Assembly (NCBI GenBank): GCA_947259605.1
Contig: CAMYMX010000196.1
Location: forward strand, 1-6,704
From: an uncultured Polyangiaceae bacterium
GTDB lineage: Bacteria; Myxococcota_A; Polyangia; Polyangiales; Houyiibacteriaceae
DNA length: 6,704 nt
Direction of reading: 5' to 3'
The notes under the pieces were generated by a model. The model was not told where the DNA came from. It ran no database searches and saw only the letters and a program-made list of their open reading frames with translations. The position numbers and the translations under genes are program-made. This document shows positions 1 through 5,936 of this stretch, in pieces (positions within the stretch are counted from its first letter, which is position 1; each line of letters starts with the position of its first letter).

Positions 1-2
1 GG

Positions 3-302
3 GCAGTGGTGCGAGAGCTTGCTCCGCTGGTTTACGCGATTCGCGAGCAGGATAGGTCGCTGGCCGATCAGCTCAAGAGAGCTGCACAGAGCGTGGTGCT
101 AAACATCGCGGAGGCTCGAGGGAACGATGCGGGCAATGCGAGAGCGCGGTTCTCAACCGCTTGCGGCTCTGCAAAAGAAGTACGGGCCGCCCTAAACGTC
201 GCAAGTGACTGGGGCTACATCGAGAGCCACACGGCAACTCACCTCGACGGGAAGCTCGACGAGGTGTGCGCCATCACATGGTGCTTGGGCAGAAAGCGCT
301 AA
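3..302 (+). CDS. Four-helix-bundle protein, S23/IVP family (5' end outside window)
   Basis: The visible 99 codons match the small four-helix-bundle family first known from proteins encoded in 23S rRNA intervening sequences (S23/IVP). Family-typical signatures are LADQLKRAAQSVVLNIAEARG (about visible residues 19-39), the following GSAKEVRAALNVASDWGYI stretch and amphipathic helices throughout. Members are usually about 115-130 residues and begin with one more helix, so the frame, open to the left edge, very likely continues upstream; the GTG at 6 is probably internal. The stop is TAA at 300-302. The biochemical role of free-standing members is not established; relatives (Avd) act as accessory proteins of diversity-generating retroelements, but no reverse transcriptase is present here. 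A strongly structured non-coding stretch begins directly after the stop codon. The family call is fairly sure; function is unknown. Confidence 0.85.
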   Translation, partial: AVVRELAPLVYAIREQDRSLADQLKRAAQSVVLNIAEARGNDAGNARARFSTACGSAKEVRAALNVASDWGYIESHTATHLDGKLDEVCAITWCLGRKR

Positions 303-446
303 TGGGGCGCGGCGGAACGCGCTCCTCCGTACGGAGCTATCAAGACAAGCTCCCCAACCGCCCCAAGTCATGCGCGGCAGCGCGAGCCCGAAGGGCGAAG
401 CCCGGCGCGAACGCGCCGGCAAGGCGGAGCAAAGCGAATGCCGCGC
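303..446 (+). other. Structured GC-rich element after the four-helix-bundle gene (possible RNA or repeat)
   Basis: Two consecutive stem-closed domains can be drawn by eye. Domain 1 is closed by TGGGGCG (303-309) pairing with CGCCCCA (359-365). It contains a 6-bp hairpin GGAGCT (333-338)/AGCTCC (348-353), or alternatively the perfect palindrome CTCCGTACGGAG (325-336). Domain 2 is closed by GCGCGGCA (372-379) pairing with TGCCGCGC (439-446). It contains an 8-bp hairpin CCGGCGCG (402-409)/CGCGCCGG (412-419) and a GGGC (393-396) that can pair with GCCC at either 386-389 or 400-403 across a GAA loop. GCGAA recurs at 395-399, 407-411 and 434-438. The element starts at the first base after the stop codon. 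In such GC-rich DNA some of these pairings could be chance; no known RNA family is recognised, so an RNA or mobile-repeat identity is inference. Confidence 0.35.
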
Positions 447-459
447 CAGGGAGGATTAC

Positions 460-476
460 GGGTGGGGGTGGGCGGG
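460..476 (+). other. G-quadruplex motif
   Basis: GGGTGGGGGTGGGCGGG has four G-runs of three or more separated by single-base loops, the canonical pattern for a stable parallel quadruplex on the plus strand (in DNA, or in any rightward transcript). A C/A-rich tract at about 508-531 contains CCACCCCCCACC (515-526), complementary to the G-rich run except for one extra base, so an imperfect hairpin is an alternative fold. It lies between the two convergent genes, where it could affect transcription termination or polymerase progress; that role is inferred. Confidence 0.5.
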
Positions 477-605
477 CGGTGTAATTAAACCAAACCACGC
501 ACGCATCCCACCAACCACCCCCCACCACACCCGCGCCAGCACAAGCGGTGCAACCAAACCGCTGCCCTCGGCGCCCCACCGAAGCCATACAATTAACCCA
601 TCTGA
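477..605. other. Non-coding C/A-rich spacer with a small hairpin
   Basis: This is the rest of the convergent intergenic region. No reading frame here looks like protein. The plus strand is strongly pyrimidine/A biased (runs of CCA, CCCCCC, CAC), unlike the surrounding genes. It contains one clear hairpin, AGCGGT (544-549)/ACCGCT (558-563) with an 8-base loop and no following T-run, and two AATTAA patches (483-488 and 591-596) that stand out from the GC-rich background. No promoter or known RNA can be assigned. Confidence 0.4.
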
Positions 606-624
606 AAAGGGGACAGTCCCCTTT
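606..624 (-). terminator. Perfect 9-bp inverted repeat, likely terminator of the lipoprotein gene
   Basis: AAAGGGGACAGTCCCCTTT is a perfect inverted repeat with a single central base. Read on the minus strand it directly follows, and shares two bases with, the TAA stop (625-623) of the lipoprotein gene and ends in a run of four T, which fits a compact intrinsic terminator for leftward transcription. In RNA the loop would open to at least three bases. The A-run on the other side would also give a T-poor but foldable hairpin for rightward transcripts. From memory, similar GGGGAC/GTCCCC palindromes recur in environmental bacterial genomes, so this may instead be a REP-like dispersed repeat; one window cannot settle that. 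Confidence 0.6.
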
Positions 625-1291
625 AGCGAGGGGTTACCACCTGCGTCAACGTCGCCCCCGGCTCTTCGGGCTCTGGCGGCTCGAGCCTGAAGGTCTCGAC
701 CACCTCAGCGCCGCGCTCGTCGCAGTAGTACGCCCATTCGCCCCACTGCGGGTCGTCGAGCTTGATGAAGAGCGCGACGCAGGCGTAGTAGGCGCGCGCG
801 GAGAGCTCGGCGAAGGGCGTCAGGTGTTCGGTGAGGGCGTTCGTGTAGATCTCGAGCAGCCCTTCGTCTGCGGCAATGTCTTCTGGGACGGGTGCGCCGC
901 GGATGCTTCCGGCCATGTCTTCGTACATGTAGCCGAAGAGGGCGGTGCCGATCCCTCGCTCGAACAGTGGGTGGGTGCGGAGCGCCCTGGTTGCAGAAAG
1001 CGCTCGGTCGGTGGCGGCTTGGCGCTGAAGAACCCAATCGCGGAACGCTCCCTCTGCCCAGCCTTCAATGACTTCTTCGCTGGCTCCATCGGGCGGTTCG
1101 GGCGGACGCACCGCCACCGCTTCTTCGACCCGCTTCCAAAGCTCCTGCAAATCGTTGCTCAGCTCCTCGCGCGGGTAGACCGGCTGCGGGACTGGAATGG
1201 GGCTCACGACGACTTCCTCAGGACCATCCGGGGTCTGCCGGCCCGCGCAGCCGATCGCCACGGCCAGCAACAATAGAAGCCAACGCCACAT
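623..1291 (-). CDS. Putative lipoprotein of unknown function
   Basis: A 222-residue protein that I do not recognise by family. Residues 1-14 form a short lipoprotein signal (MWRW, then a Leu/Ala/Val core) ending in A-I-G just before Cys15, a plausible lipobox, so the mature protein would be lipid-anchored on the periplasmic side or outer membrane. Residues 20-40 are Pro/Val-rich, a likely flexible linker. Residues 42-200 are mostly predicted helical and rich in Glu, Ala, Trp and Tyr. Cys171 and Cys190, flanked by paired tyrosines (YYAC, YYC), could form a disulfide. The C-terminal tail (204-212) is Pro/Glu-rich. The start at ATG 1291 is set by the signal peptide; no clear Shine-Dalgarno precedes it. 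It is divergent from the reductase-like gene and ends at an inverted repeat that contributes part of its stop codon. The long frame on the opposite strand over 548-1276 lacks a coherent protein. Confidence 0.75.
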   Translation of the reverse strand: MWRWLLLLLAVAIGCAGRQTPDGPEEVVVSPIPVPQPVYPREELSNDLQELWKRVEEAVAVRPPEPPDGASEEVIEGWAEGAFRDWVLQRQAATDRALSATRALRTHPLFERGIGTALFGYMYEDMAGSIRGAPVPEDIAADEGLLEIYTNALTEHLTPFAELSARAYYACVALFIKLDDPQWGEWAYYCDERGAEVVETFRLEPPEPEEPGATLTQVVTPR

Positions 1292-1308
1292 GCGGCGACA
1301 TTAACAGG

Positions 1309-1322
1309 CCGAGATCGCTCGG
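1309..1322. promoter_or_regulatory. Inverted repeat in the divergent intergenic region (candidate operator)
   Basis: CCGAG (1309-1313), ATCG, CTCGG (1318-1322) forms a 5-bp-arm inverted repeat. It sits in the short space between the divergent lipoprotein (start 1291) and reductase-like (start about 1383) genes, where both promoters must lie unless the genes are transcribed from elsewhere. A second perfect palindrome, TGGCCGGCCA, lies at 1353-1362. No convincing -35/-10 pair can be assigned, apart from a TTGACT at 1347-1352 that resembles a -35 box but lacks a good -10. Operator function is a guess from position and symmetry. Confidence 0.2.
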
Positions 1323-1382
1323 GCGAGTTTTGGGCCGAATGTCTGGTTGACTTGGCCGGCCAGTTCGCAGTTCCATCGGCCA

Positions 1383-2159
1383 ATGGCCGCCTCCCTCGTC
1401 GAGCTCAGCGACGCCGCCAGCGTCGACCGCGCCGCCCGGGCGTTGTTCGGCAGCTCCTTCGAGACGAGGCCGGCGGTTTCGCAGAGCTTTGCCGCCTGGC
1501 GTGCCGCTGAGGGCGAGCCGCTGACTTCGATCCTCATCAACGAGCACAGTCCGAAAAGCGACCTCGATTTCCTCGCCTTGCACCTGTCACGCGCGCGCTC
1601 GGATGCGATGGTCATCACCGGCAAGATCCTTCGCGACGAGCCGCAGCTGACCTTTGACCTCCACGCCGACCCGCGCTGGGGGGACGCATTGGTGAACTGG
1701 CGCGAACGCCGATGGGCTGTTTTCGAACCGCCTTGGCTGCTGATCCTGACCAACCGGGGCGAGCTCGACTTCGACCATCCCGTTTTTCATGGCTGGGCGA
1801 GGCCGCTCATTTTCACGAACGACCAGTCCGCCGCTCGGAAGCTGGCGGCAGCCCCCTGCCCTGTCGTTGCGGACGCAGCGCCCGACATCCAGCGCGCGAT
1901 TCGGCACCTGCAAGTCTCGCGGGGCTGCGAGTGCGTGTCCATCGAGGCGGGCCCGTCGACCGCTCGCGAGCTCTACGAACGTCCCATCGCCATCAAGGAG
2001 CTTTTGCTTTCGGTCTACCTCGAGCCTTCGCTCGACGAACGGGCGCAGGGAGCGCCGCTCATCTCCCTGTCCGAGGTTCGCGCGTTGTTCCGCAGTGAGA
2101 CCTGCACGGTCCATCGCGAGCAGGGGCGACATTGGAGCTTTCACAGGCTTCGGCGCTAG
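1383..2159 (+). CDS. RibD C-terminal / dihydrofolate-reductase-fold family protein
   Basis: A 258-residue protein related to the pyrimidine reductase half of RibD (DHFR-like fold, normally NADPH-dependent). Signatures: the helix-strand segment LALHLSRARSDAMVITGKILRDEP (about 64-87), where the family has an L-R-A-x-x-D-A-x-x-x-G-x-x-T/L-x-x-x-P pattern; the strands PPWLLILTNRGEL (116-128) and RPLIFT (140-145); and VSIEAGPSTARELYE (185-199), which replaces the usual glycine-rich GGP cofactor loop with AGP; then LLLSVYLEP. There is no deaminase domain, so it is not a full riboflavin enzyme. The substrate is unknown, and the SLDG-type substrate motif near residue 50 is not recognisable (SILINEHSP instead). 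ATG 1383 is preferred; a TTG at 1347 would add 12 residues that look unlike coding sequence and contain a palindrome. It is divergent from the lipoprotein and followed 39 bases later by the channel gene. Confidence 0.75.
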   Translation: MAASLVELSDAASVDRAARALFGSSFETRPAVSQSFAAWRAAEGEPLTSILINEHSPKSDLDFLALHLSRARSDAMVITGKILRDEPQLTFDLHADPRWGDALVNWRERRWAVFEPPWLLILTNRGELDFDHPVFHGWARPLIFTNDQSAARKLAAAPCPVVADAAPDIQRAIRHLQVSRGCECVSIEAGPSTARELYERPIAIKELLLSVYLEPSLDERAQGAPLISLSEVRALFRSETCTVHREQGRHWSFHRLRR

Positions 2160-2198
2160 CGGGGCAGCCCTTCTCGCACTAGCCTTGGCGCCTCCAAC

Positions 2199-2867
2199 AT
2201 GCCGACCCTCTTCCAGCGCATCCCCCGAAACGCCGCCATTCTCATCGCACTGCTGGCCTTGATCGTCGGAAGTTCGGCGATCGGAGCCGACGGTTCCGGA
2301 TGGCTCTTCGAATTGTTTTTCGACGCGATCCTTTTGACGGGCGTCCACTCCGTGGGCCCGGGGAAGCACCGATGGCCGTTCTTGGTGTTGACCGTCTTCA
2401 CGCTCGGCGTTCGCTGGAGTGAGCGCCTTTCCGGTGTCGCCGCACTCGATGTAGGCGCCTTGTTCATCACCGTGATCTGGCTGGGGTACGCGGTCTGGAT
2501 CATCATCCGCCACTTGTTTCAGCGCCGTGACGTGACGGTCGATACGATTCTCGGGGCCATGGTGGCTTACCTCTTGGTGGCCGTAGCATTCACCCTCGCG
2601 TTCGAGGTCATCGAGCTTCGGCACCCGGGTTCGTTTTCAGGGCTTCCGATGTCCGCCGGCACGGTTCGATCAGAGCTCGTCAGCGCGATGGTGTATTTCA
2701 GCCTCGTTTGCATCACGACAATGGGCTTCGGCGACATCGTGGCCGTTTCGGACTTCGCTCGGTCGCTCGCCGTATTGGAAGGGGTGTTTGGCCAGCTCTA
2801 CCTCGCTGTGATGATTGCGCGGCTGGTAGGTTTGCATGTCGCCCGCGATGGAAACGCGAAGGCCTAA
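2199..2867 (+). CDS. Potassium-channel-family membrane protein
   Basis: A 222-residue integral membrane protein with a C-terminal two-helix ion-channel pore domain (Ion_trans_2 type). The outer pore helix is about residues 114-138, the re-entrant pore helix about 160-174, the selectivity filter T-M-G-F-G-D at 174-179 (K+ channel consensus T-x-G-Y/F-G-D), and the inner helix about 188-212, with the family-typical ARSLAVLEGVFGQLYLAVMIARLVG. The N-terminal half has about four further hydrophobic segments (roughly 12-29, 35-50, 59-71 and 84-106) but no arginine-ladder voltage sensor. No cytoplasmic RCK/TrkA-N regulatory domain follows, so gating is unclear. Four copies would be needed to build a pore. 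The start ATG 2199 lacks a visible Shine-Dalgarno; the gene follows the reductase-like gene by 39 bases and may be co-transcribed. Its TAA stop overlaps the end of the convergent efflux permease gene by 4 bases. Confidence 0.85.
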   Translation: MPTLFQRIPRNAAILIALLALIVGSSAIGADGSGWLFELFFDAILLTGVHSVGPGKHRWPFLVLTVFTLGVRWSERLSGVAALDVGALFITVIWLGYAVWIIIRHLFQRRDVTVDTILGAMVAYLLVAVAFTLAFEVIELRHPGSFSGLPMSAGTVRSELVSAMVYFSLVCITTMGFGDIVAVSDFARSLAVLEGVFGQLYLAVMIARLVGLHVARDGNAKA

Positions 2868-3241
2868 GCTGGTGCAGGCGGGGCCGTCGTGCTGGCTCCA
2901 CCGTCCGCAGGCGCAGGCGTCGTGTTGCGATCGTCACCCTTCTTCGCCTTGAAGAAGATCGCGTAGAACGTCGGCACGACAATCATGGTGAGCACGGTGG
3001 CCACCAAGAGCCCACCGACGATCGTGACCGCCATCGCGACGTAAAACGCATCGGTGAAAAGAGGAATCATTCCGAGAACGGTGGTCGCCGCGGCCATCGC
3101 GACTGGGCGCAAACGGCTCACCCCGCTGTCGAGCACGGCGTCATACGTCGGCTTCCCCTGACGGACCTGCAGGTCCATTTCGTCGACGAGCACGATGGCG
3201 TTCTTGATCAGCATCCCCGACAAGCTGAGGAACCCCAGCAA
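2864..3241 (-). pseudogene. Detached C-terminal part of the RND efflux permease (TM10-TM12)
   Basis: About 125 residues in the +1 frame relative to the upstream permease, readable from 3241 (TTG) to TAG at 2864-2866. It starts LLGFLSLSGMLIKNAIVLVDE, the hallmark TM10 segment. Lys13 of this fragment (codon 3205-3203) corresponds to the AcrB proton-relay Lys940, and RLRP (43-46) includes the TM11 arginine equivalent to Arg971. TM11 and TM12 (about 45-62 and 68-97) follow, then an Ala/Pro/Thr-rich tail. It is plainly the end of the same ancestral gene and has no internal stops, so the break is probably recent. The first residue is not a credible independent start: no ribosome binding site is seen, and translation from here would give an isolated three-helix piece. 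Its stop overlaps the channel gene's stop. Confidence 0.85.
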
Positions 3242-5936
3242 GGCCGGTGACGCCGATCAGCGCCAGCGGCACGGTGAGCCAGATGACCAAGGGCTGGCGA
3301 ATCGCGTTGAACAGACCAACCACGATCAAGACCATGATGCCGACGAATGTTGGGATCGGCGCGAAGAGCGCGGTTTGCGCATCCATCGTGCTTTCGTACT
3401 CTCCGCCCCATTCGACGTGATAGCCCGGTGGGAACGGCAGGGCTTCGATCTTGGGTGCAAGCCGTCCCAAAAGGGTCGGCGCGGAATCTTTGTCTGGATC
3501 GGTCACGACCGTCAGCGTGCGTTTGCGGTTGCGCCGTTCGACGACTTCATCGGTGAACTCCGTGTCGAGGCCGGTGACCACGTTCGCAAGCGGAATGTAG
3601 CGCTGCGCAACGGGGCTCCAAATGGGAATCTGACGAAGGTTGGCCACGTCGTCCCGAAGCGGTGTCGGCTGCCGAAACAGCACGGGAATGACTTCGTCGT
3701 GCTCTCGATAGACGCCAACCGGATGCCCTTCGAACGTCGATTGAATCGCCTGGGCGACGCTCCGGGCGGTGATCCCGTGGGCGTCCGCTTGTTCTTCAGA
3801 AAGCTTCGGGTGAATGGCCTTCACGCGCTCGAACCAGCGCCCGCGTGAGCCCTTGGCGTCTCCGTCGGCTTGCATGATCGCCAGCGTTTGCTGCTCGAGG
3901 TCTCGCAGCACATCGACGTCGGGGCCCACCAGCCGCGCTTCGATCTTGCCGGGCTTGCTGGGCCCCAAATCGAATGTGCGCCCAAAAGCGATGGCGTCTG
4001 GAGCGACGCTATGGACGTACGCTTCGGCAGCGTCGATGTCGCGTTGAAGCGTGGTGTAGTCCTCGATGTCGACCAAGAACTGGGCGAAGCCGCTGTGCTC
4101 CTTTTCGGGCGTAAAGGTCAAGATGAAACGCAGCGGCCCCTGACCGATCGACGATGCAACGTGAGTGACCCCTTCGAGCTCAGCTAGGCCCCGCTCGATG
4201 ACGGCCACTTTTCTTTCGGTCTCGTTGATGTGCTGATCGATCGACCAGAACACGTCGAGGCGATACTTCGGCGTCGTAGAAGCGGGGAAGAACGTCTTGT
4301 CGGTGAACTGGAAGCCATAGACCGAGAGCGCAAAGAATCCGAACACTACCGCCACGGTGACCCAGCGGAAACGAAGGCAAAGGGCGAGGAACTTTCTGTA
4401 TCCGTTGTAGAACGCGTTGTCGTATCCGTCCTTGTTGTCGGCCTTCTCAGCGGCCGTCGGAGGCTTGAGGAACCAAATCCCCAAGAGCGGCGTGATGGTC
4501 ATGGCCGTCACCCAGCTCAGCGAGAGCGAGATTCCAATCACGATGAACAAGGACCGGCAGAACTCACCGGTGCTGTCTGGCGACAAACCAATGGCTGCAA
4601 AGGCGATGATCGCCACTGCGGTCGCACCGAGGAGTGGCGTCGATGTCTGACCTGCGACCTCGCGGGCCGCCTCTTCCGCCTCCATCCCGCCTTTGATCCG
4701 CACTAACATGCCATCGATGATCACGATTGCGTTATCGACGAGCATCCCGAGCGCGATGATCAGCGCACCAAGCGAGATACGTTCGAGGGCAAGACCGGCA
4801 GGCCCCATGAAGATGAACGTGGCGGCGATGGTGAGGACCAACACGAAGCCGATGATCAAGCCGCTCCGGAGCCCCATGAACAGCAAGAGGACGACGATCA
4901 CGATGAGCACCGCCTCGATGAGATTGATCAAGAAGGCATCGATCGCAGTGGTGACCATGTCGGACTGCATGTAGATGACCCCGAGATCCATCCCGAGGGG
5001 GAACTCCGCTTCGAGTTCCTGGATGCGCTGCTTGACGCCATCGCCCATGGTGACGACATTGCCTCCCGTCTCAGTGGACACGCCGATGCCGATGGCCCGA
5101 TGGCCGTCCATGTGCAGCTTGTTCAGGGCCGGGTCTTTGTACCCGCGCTCGATGTTCGCGATGTCCCGAAGCCGTACCTGAGACTCGTCCCCCTTGCTGA
5201 TGAGAATGTCACCGAGGTCTTGCGACGAGTCGATCAGGCTGTCGGGGTGAATCTGCAGATACTCGGATCCCGCCGGCACCCTGCCCGCGTCGACGACTAC
5301 GCCTTCGGCAACAAGCTGCTCCGAGATGGTCTCGGGTGAGATCCCGATCTGGGAAAGCCGCTCCCGATCGAACTCGACGTAGACGACTTCCTGGAGGACA
5401 CCGAAGAGCTCGACCTTGGCAACGTCTTTGACGAGGACGAGCTCCCGTCGAAGCATCTTCGCCACGTCGTAGAGCTCTCGATCACTGTATTCGTCCCCGT
5501 ACAGCGCGATGAACACGCCATAGACATCGGAGTAGTCGTCGACTACCAAAGACGGCCCGGCTCCCGGAGGCAGCTTACTCTGCGCGTCGCCGACCTTGCG
5601 CCGAAGCTCGTCCCAGACCTGGGGGAGCTCTTTGCTCTTCACGGTGGAGCGCATCTCCACGGTGATGGTGGACTGGCCAGGTATGTTCCGTGATTCGATG
5701 CGCTTGATCTTGCCGAGCTTCTGGATTGCGAGCTCGAGCTCGTCGCTCACTTCTTCTTCGACCTCGTACGGTGTCGCGCCGGGGTACGGCGTGATGACCA
5801 ACGCTTCCTTGATGGTGAACTCGGGGTCTTCGAGGCGCGGCAGGCTGCCGAATGATTTAAAACCAGCGTACAGCGCGCCAATCGACAGAACGACGATCAC
5901 GGTACGGTTTCGGAGGGCGAAATCCGTGAGATTCAT
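3141..5936 (-). CDS. RND efflux transporter permease subunit, frameshifted near residue 900
   Basis: An inner-membrane proton-driven RND permease (AcrB-like superfamily, hydrophobe/amphiphile efflux type), the pump part of a tripartite export system. TM1 is about residues 12-29, followed by the porter region with SLPRLEDPEF (31-40) and TPYPGATPYEVEEEVSDELE (49-68), both typical of the family. TM2-TM6 span about 334-490; TM4 carries GMLVDNAIVII, where Asp401-Asn402 align with the AcrB Asp407-Asp408 pair. TM7 is about 524-542, then the second periplasmic loop, TM8 about 858-876 and TM9 from about 881. Through residue 900 (VPLALIGVTGLA) the sequence is family-like; residues 901-931 are out of frame, hydrophilic and unlike any RND protein. 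The expected length is about 1,030-1,040 residues, so TM10-TM12, including the essential relay Lys, are lost and the product is probably inactive. The start ATG 5936 overlaps the adaptor stop (ATGA), indicating coupled translation. Confidence 0.9.
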   Translation of the reverse strand: MNLTDFALRNRTVIVVLSIGALYAGFKSFGSLPRLEDPEFTIKEALVITPYPGATPYEVEEEVSDELELAIQKLGKIKRIESRNIPGQSTITVEMRSTVKSKELPQVWDELRRKVGDAQSKLPPGAGPSLVVDDYSDVYGVFIALYGDEYSDRELYDVAKMLRRELVLVKDVAKVELFGVLQEVVYVEFDRERLSQIGISPETISEQLVAEGVVVDAGRVPAGSEYLQIHPDSLIDSSQDLGDILISKGDESQVRLRDIANIERGYKDPALNKLHMDGHRAIGIGVSTETGGNVVTMGDGVKQRIQELEAEFPLGMDLGVIYMQSDMVTTAIDAFLINLIEAVLIVIVVLLLFMGLRSGLIIGFVLVLTIAATFIFMGPAGLALERISLGALIIALGMLVDNAIVIIDGMLVRIKGGMEAEEAAREVAGQTSTPLLGATAVAIIAFAAIGLSPDSTGEFCRSLFIVIGISLSLSWVTAMTITPLLGIWFLKPPTAAEKADNKDGYDNAFYNGYRKFLALCLRFRWVTVAVVFGFFALSVYGFQFTDKTFFPASTTPKYRLDVFWSIDQHINETERKVAVIERGLAELEGVTHVASSIGQGPLRFILTFTPEKEHSGFAQFLVDIEDYTTLQRDIDAAEAYVHSVAPDAIAFGRTFDLGPSKPGKIEARLVGPDVDVLRDLEQQTLAIMQADGDAKGSRGRWFERVKAIHPKLSEEQADAHGITARSVAQAIQSTFEGHPVGVYREHDEVIPVLFRQPTPLRDDVANLRQIPIWSPVAQRYIPLANVVTGLDTEFTDEVVERRNRKRTLTVVTDPDKDSAPTLLGRLAPKIEALPFPPGYHVEWGGEYESTMDAQTALFAPIPTFVGIMVLIVVGLFNAIRQPLVIWLTVPLALIGVTGLAGVPQLVGDADQERHRARRRNGPAGPSGEADV

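Noticed and set aside
3..302. Diversity-generating retroelement with an Avd-like accessory protein
   Set aside because: No reverse transcriptase and no template/variable repeat pair in the window; homology to the fold alone is not enough.
303..446. tRNA or CRISPR-like array in the hairpin-rich stretch
   Set aside because: No cloverleaf with TTC/anticodon landmarks and no regularly spaced repeat-spacer units; the GCGAA recurrences are short and unevenly spaced.
548..1276. Long open frame on the plus strand opposite the lipoprotein gene
   Set aside because: It is an antisense shadow of a GC-rich gene: no recognisable domain, Arg-rich composition, and the minus-strand frame has a proper lipoprotein signal and a terminator-like end.
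1347..1382. TTG start giving the reductase-like protein 12 extra residues
   Set aside because: No ribosome binding site, a rare start codon, and the stretch contains a palindrome more typical of non-coding DNA; the ATG at 1383 is preferred, though not proven.
1587..2624. A 345-codon frame on the minus strand across the reductase-like and channel genes
   Set aside because: It spans two convincing plus-strand genes and their spacer, and its translation is charged low-complexity sequence with no family signature.
3141..3300. Programmed ribosomal frameshifting to join the two permease parts
   Set aside because: A +1 shift would restore the reading frame but not the dozen or so residues missing from the TM9/TM10 junction, and no slippery site with a stimulating structure is apparent.
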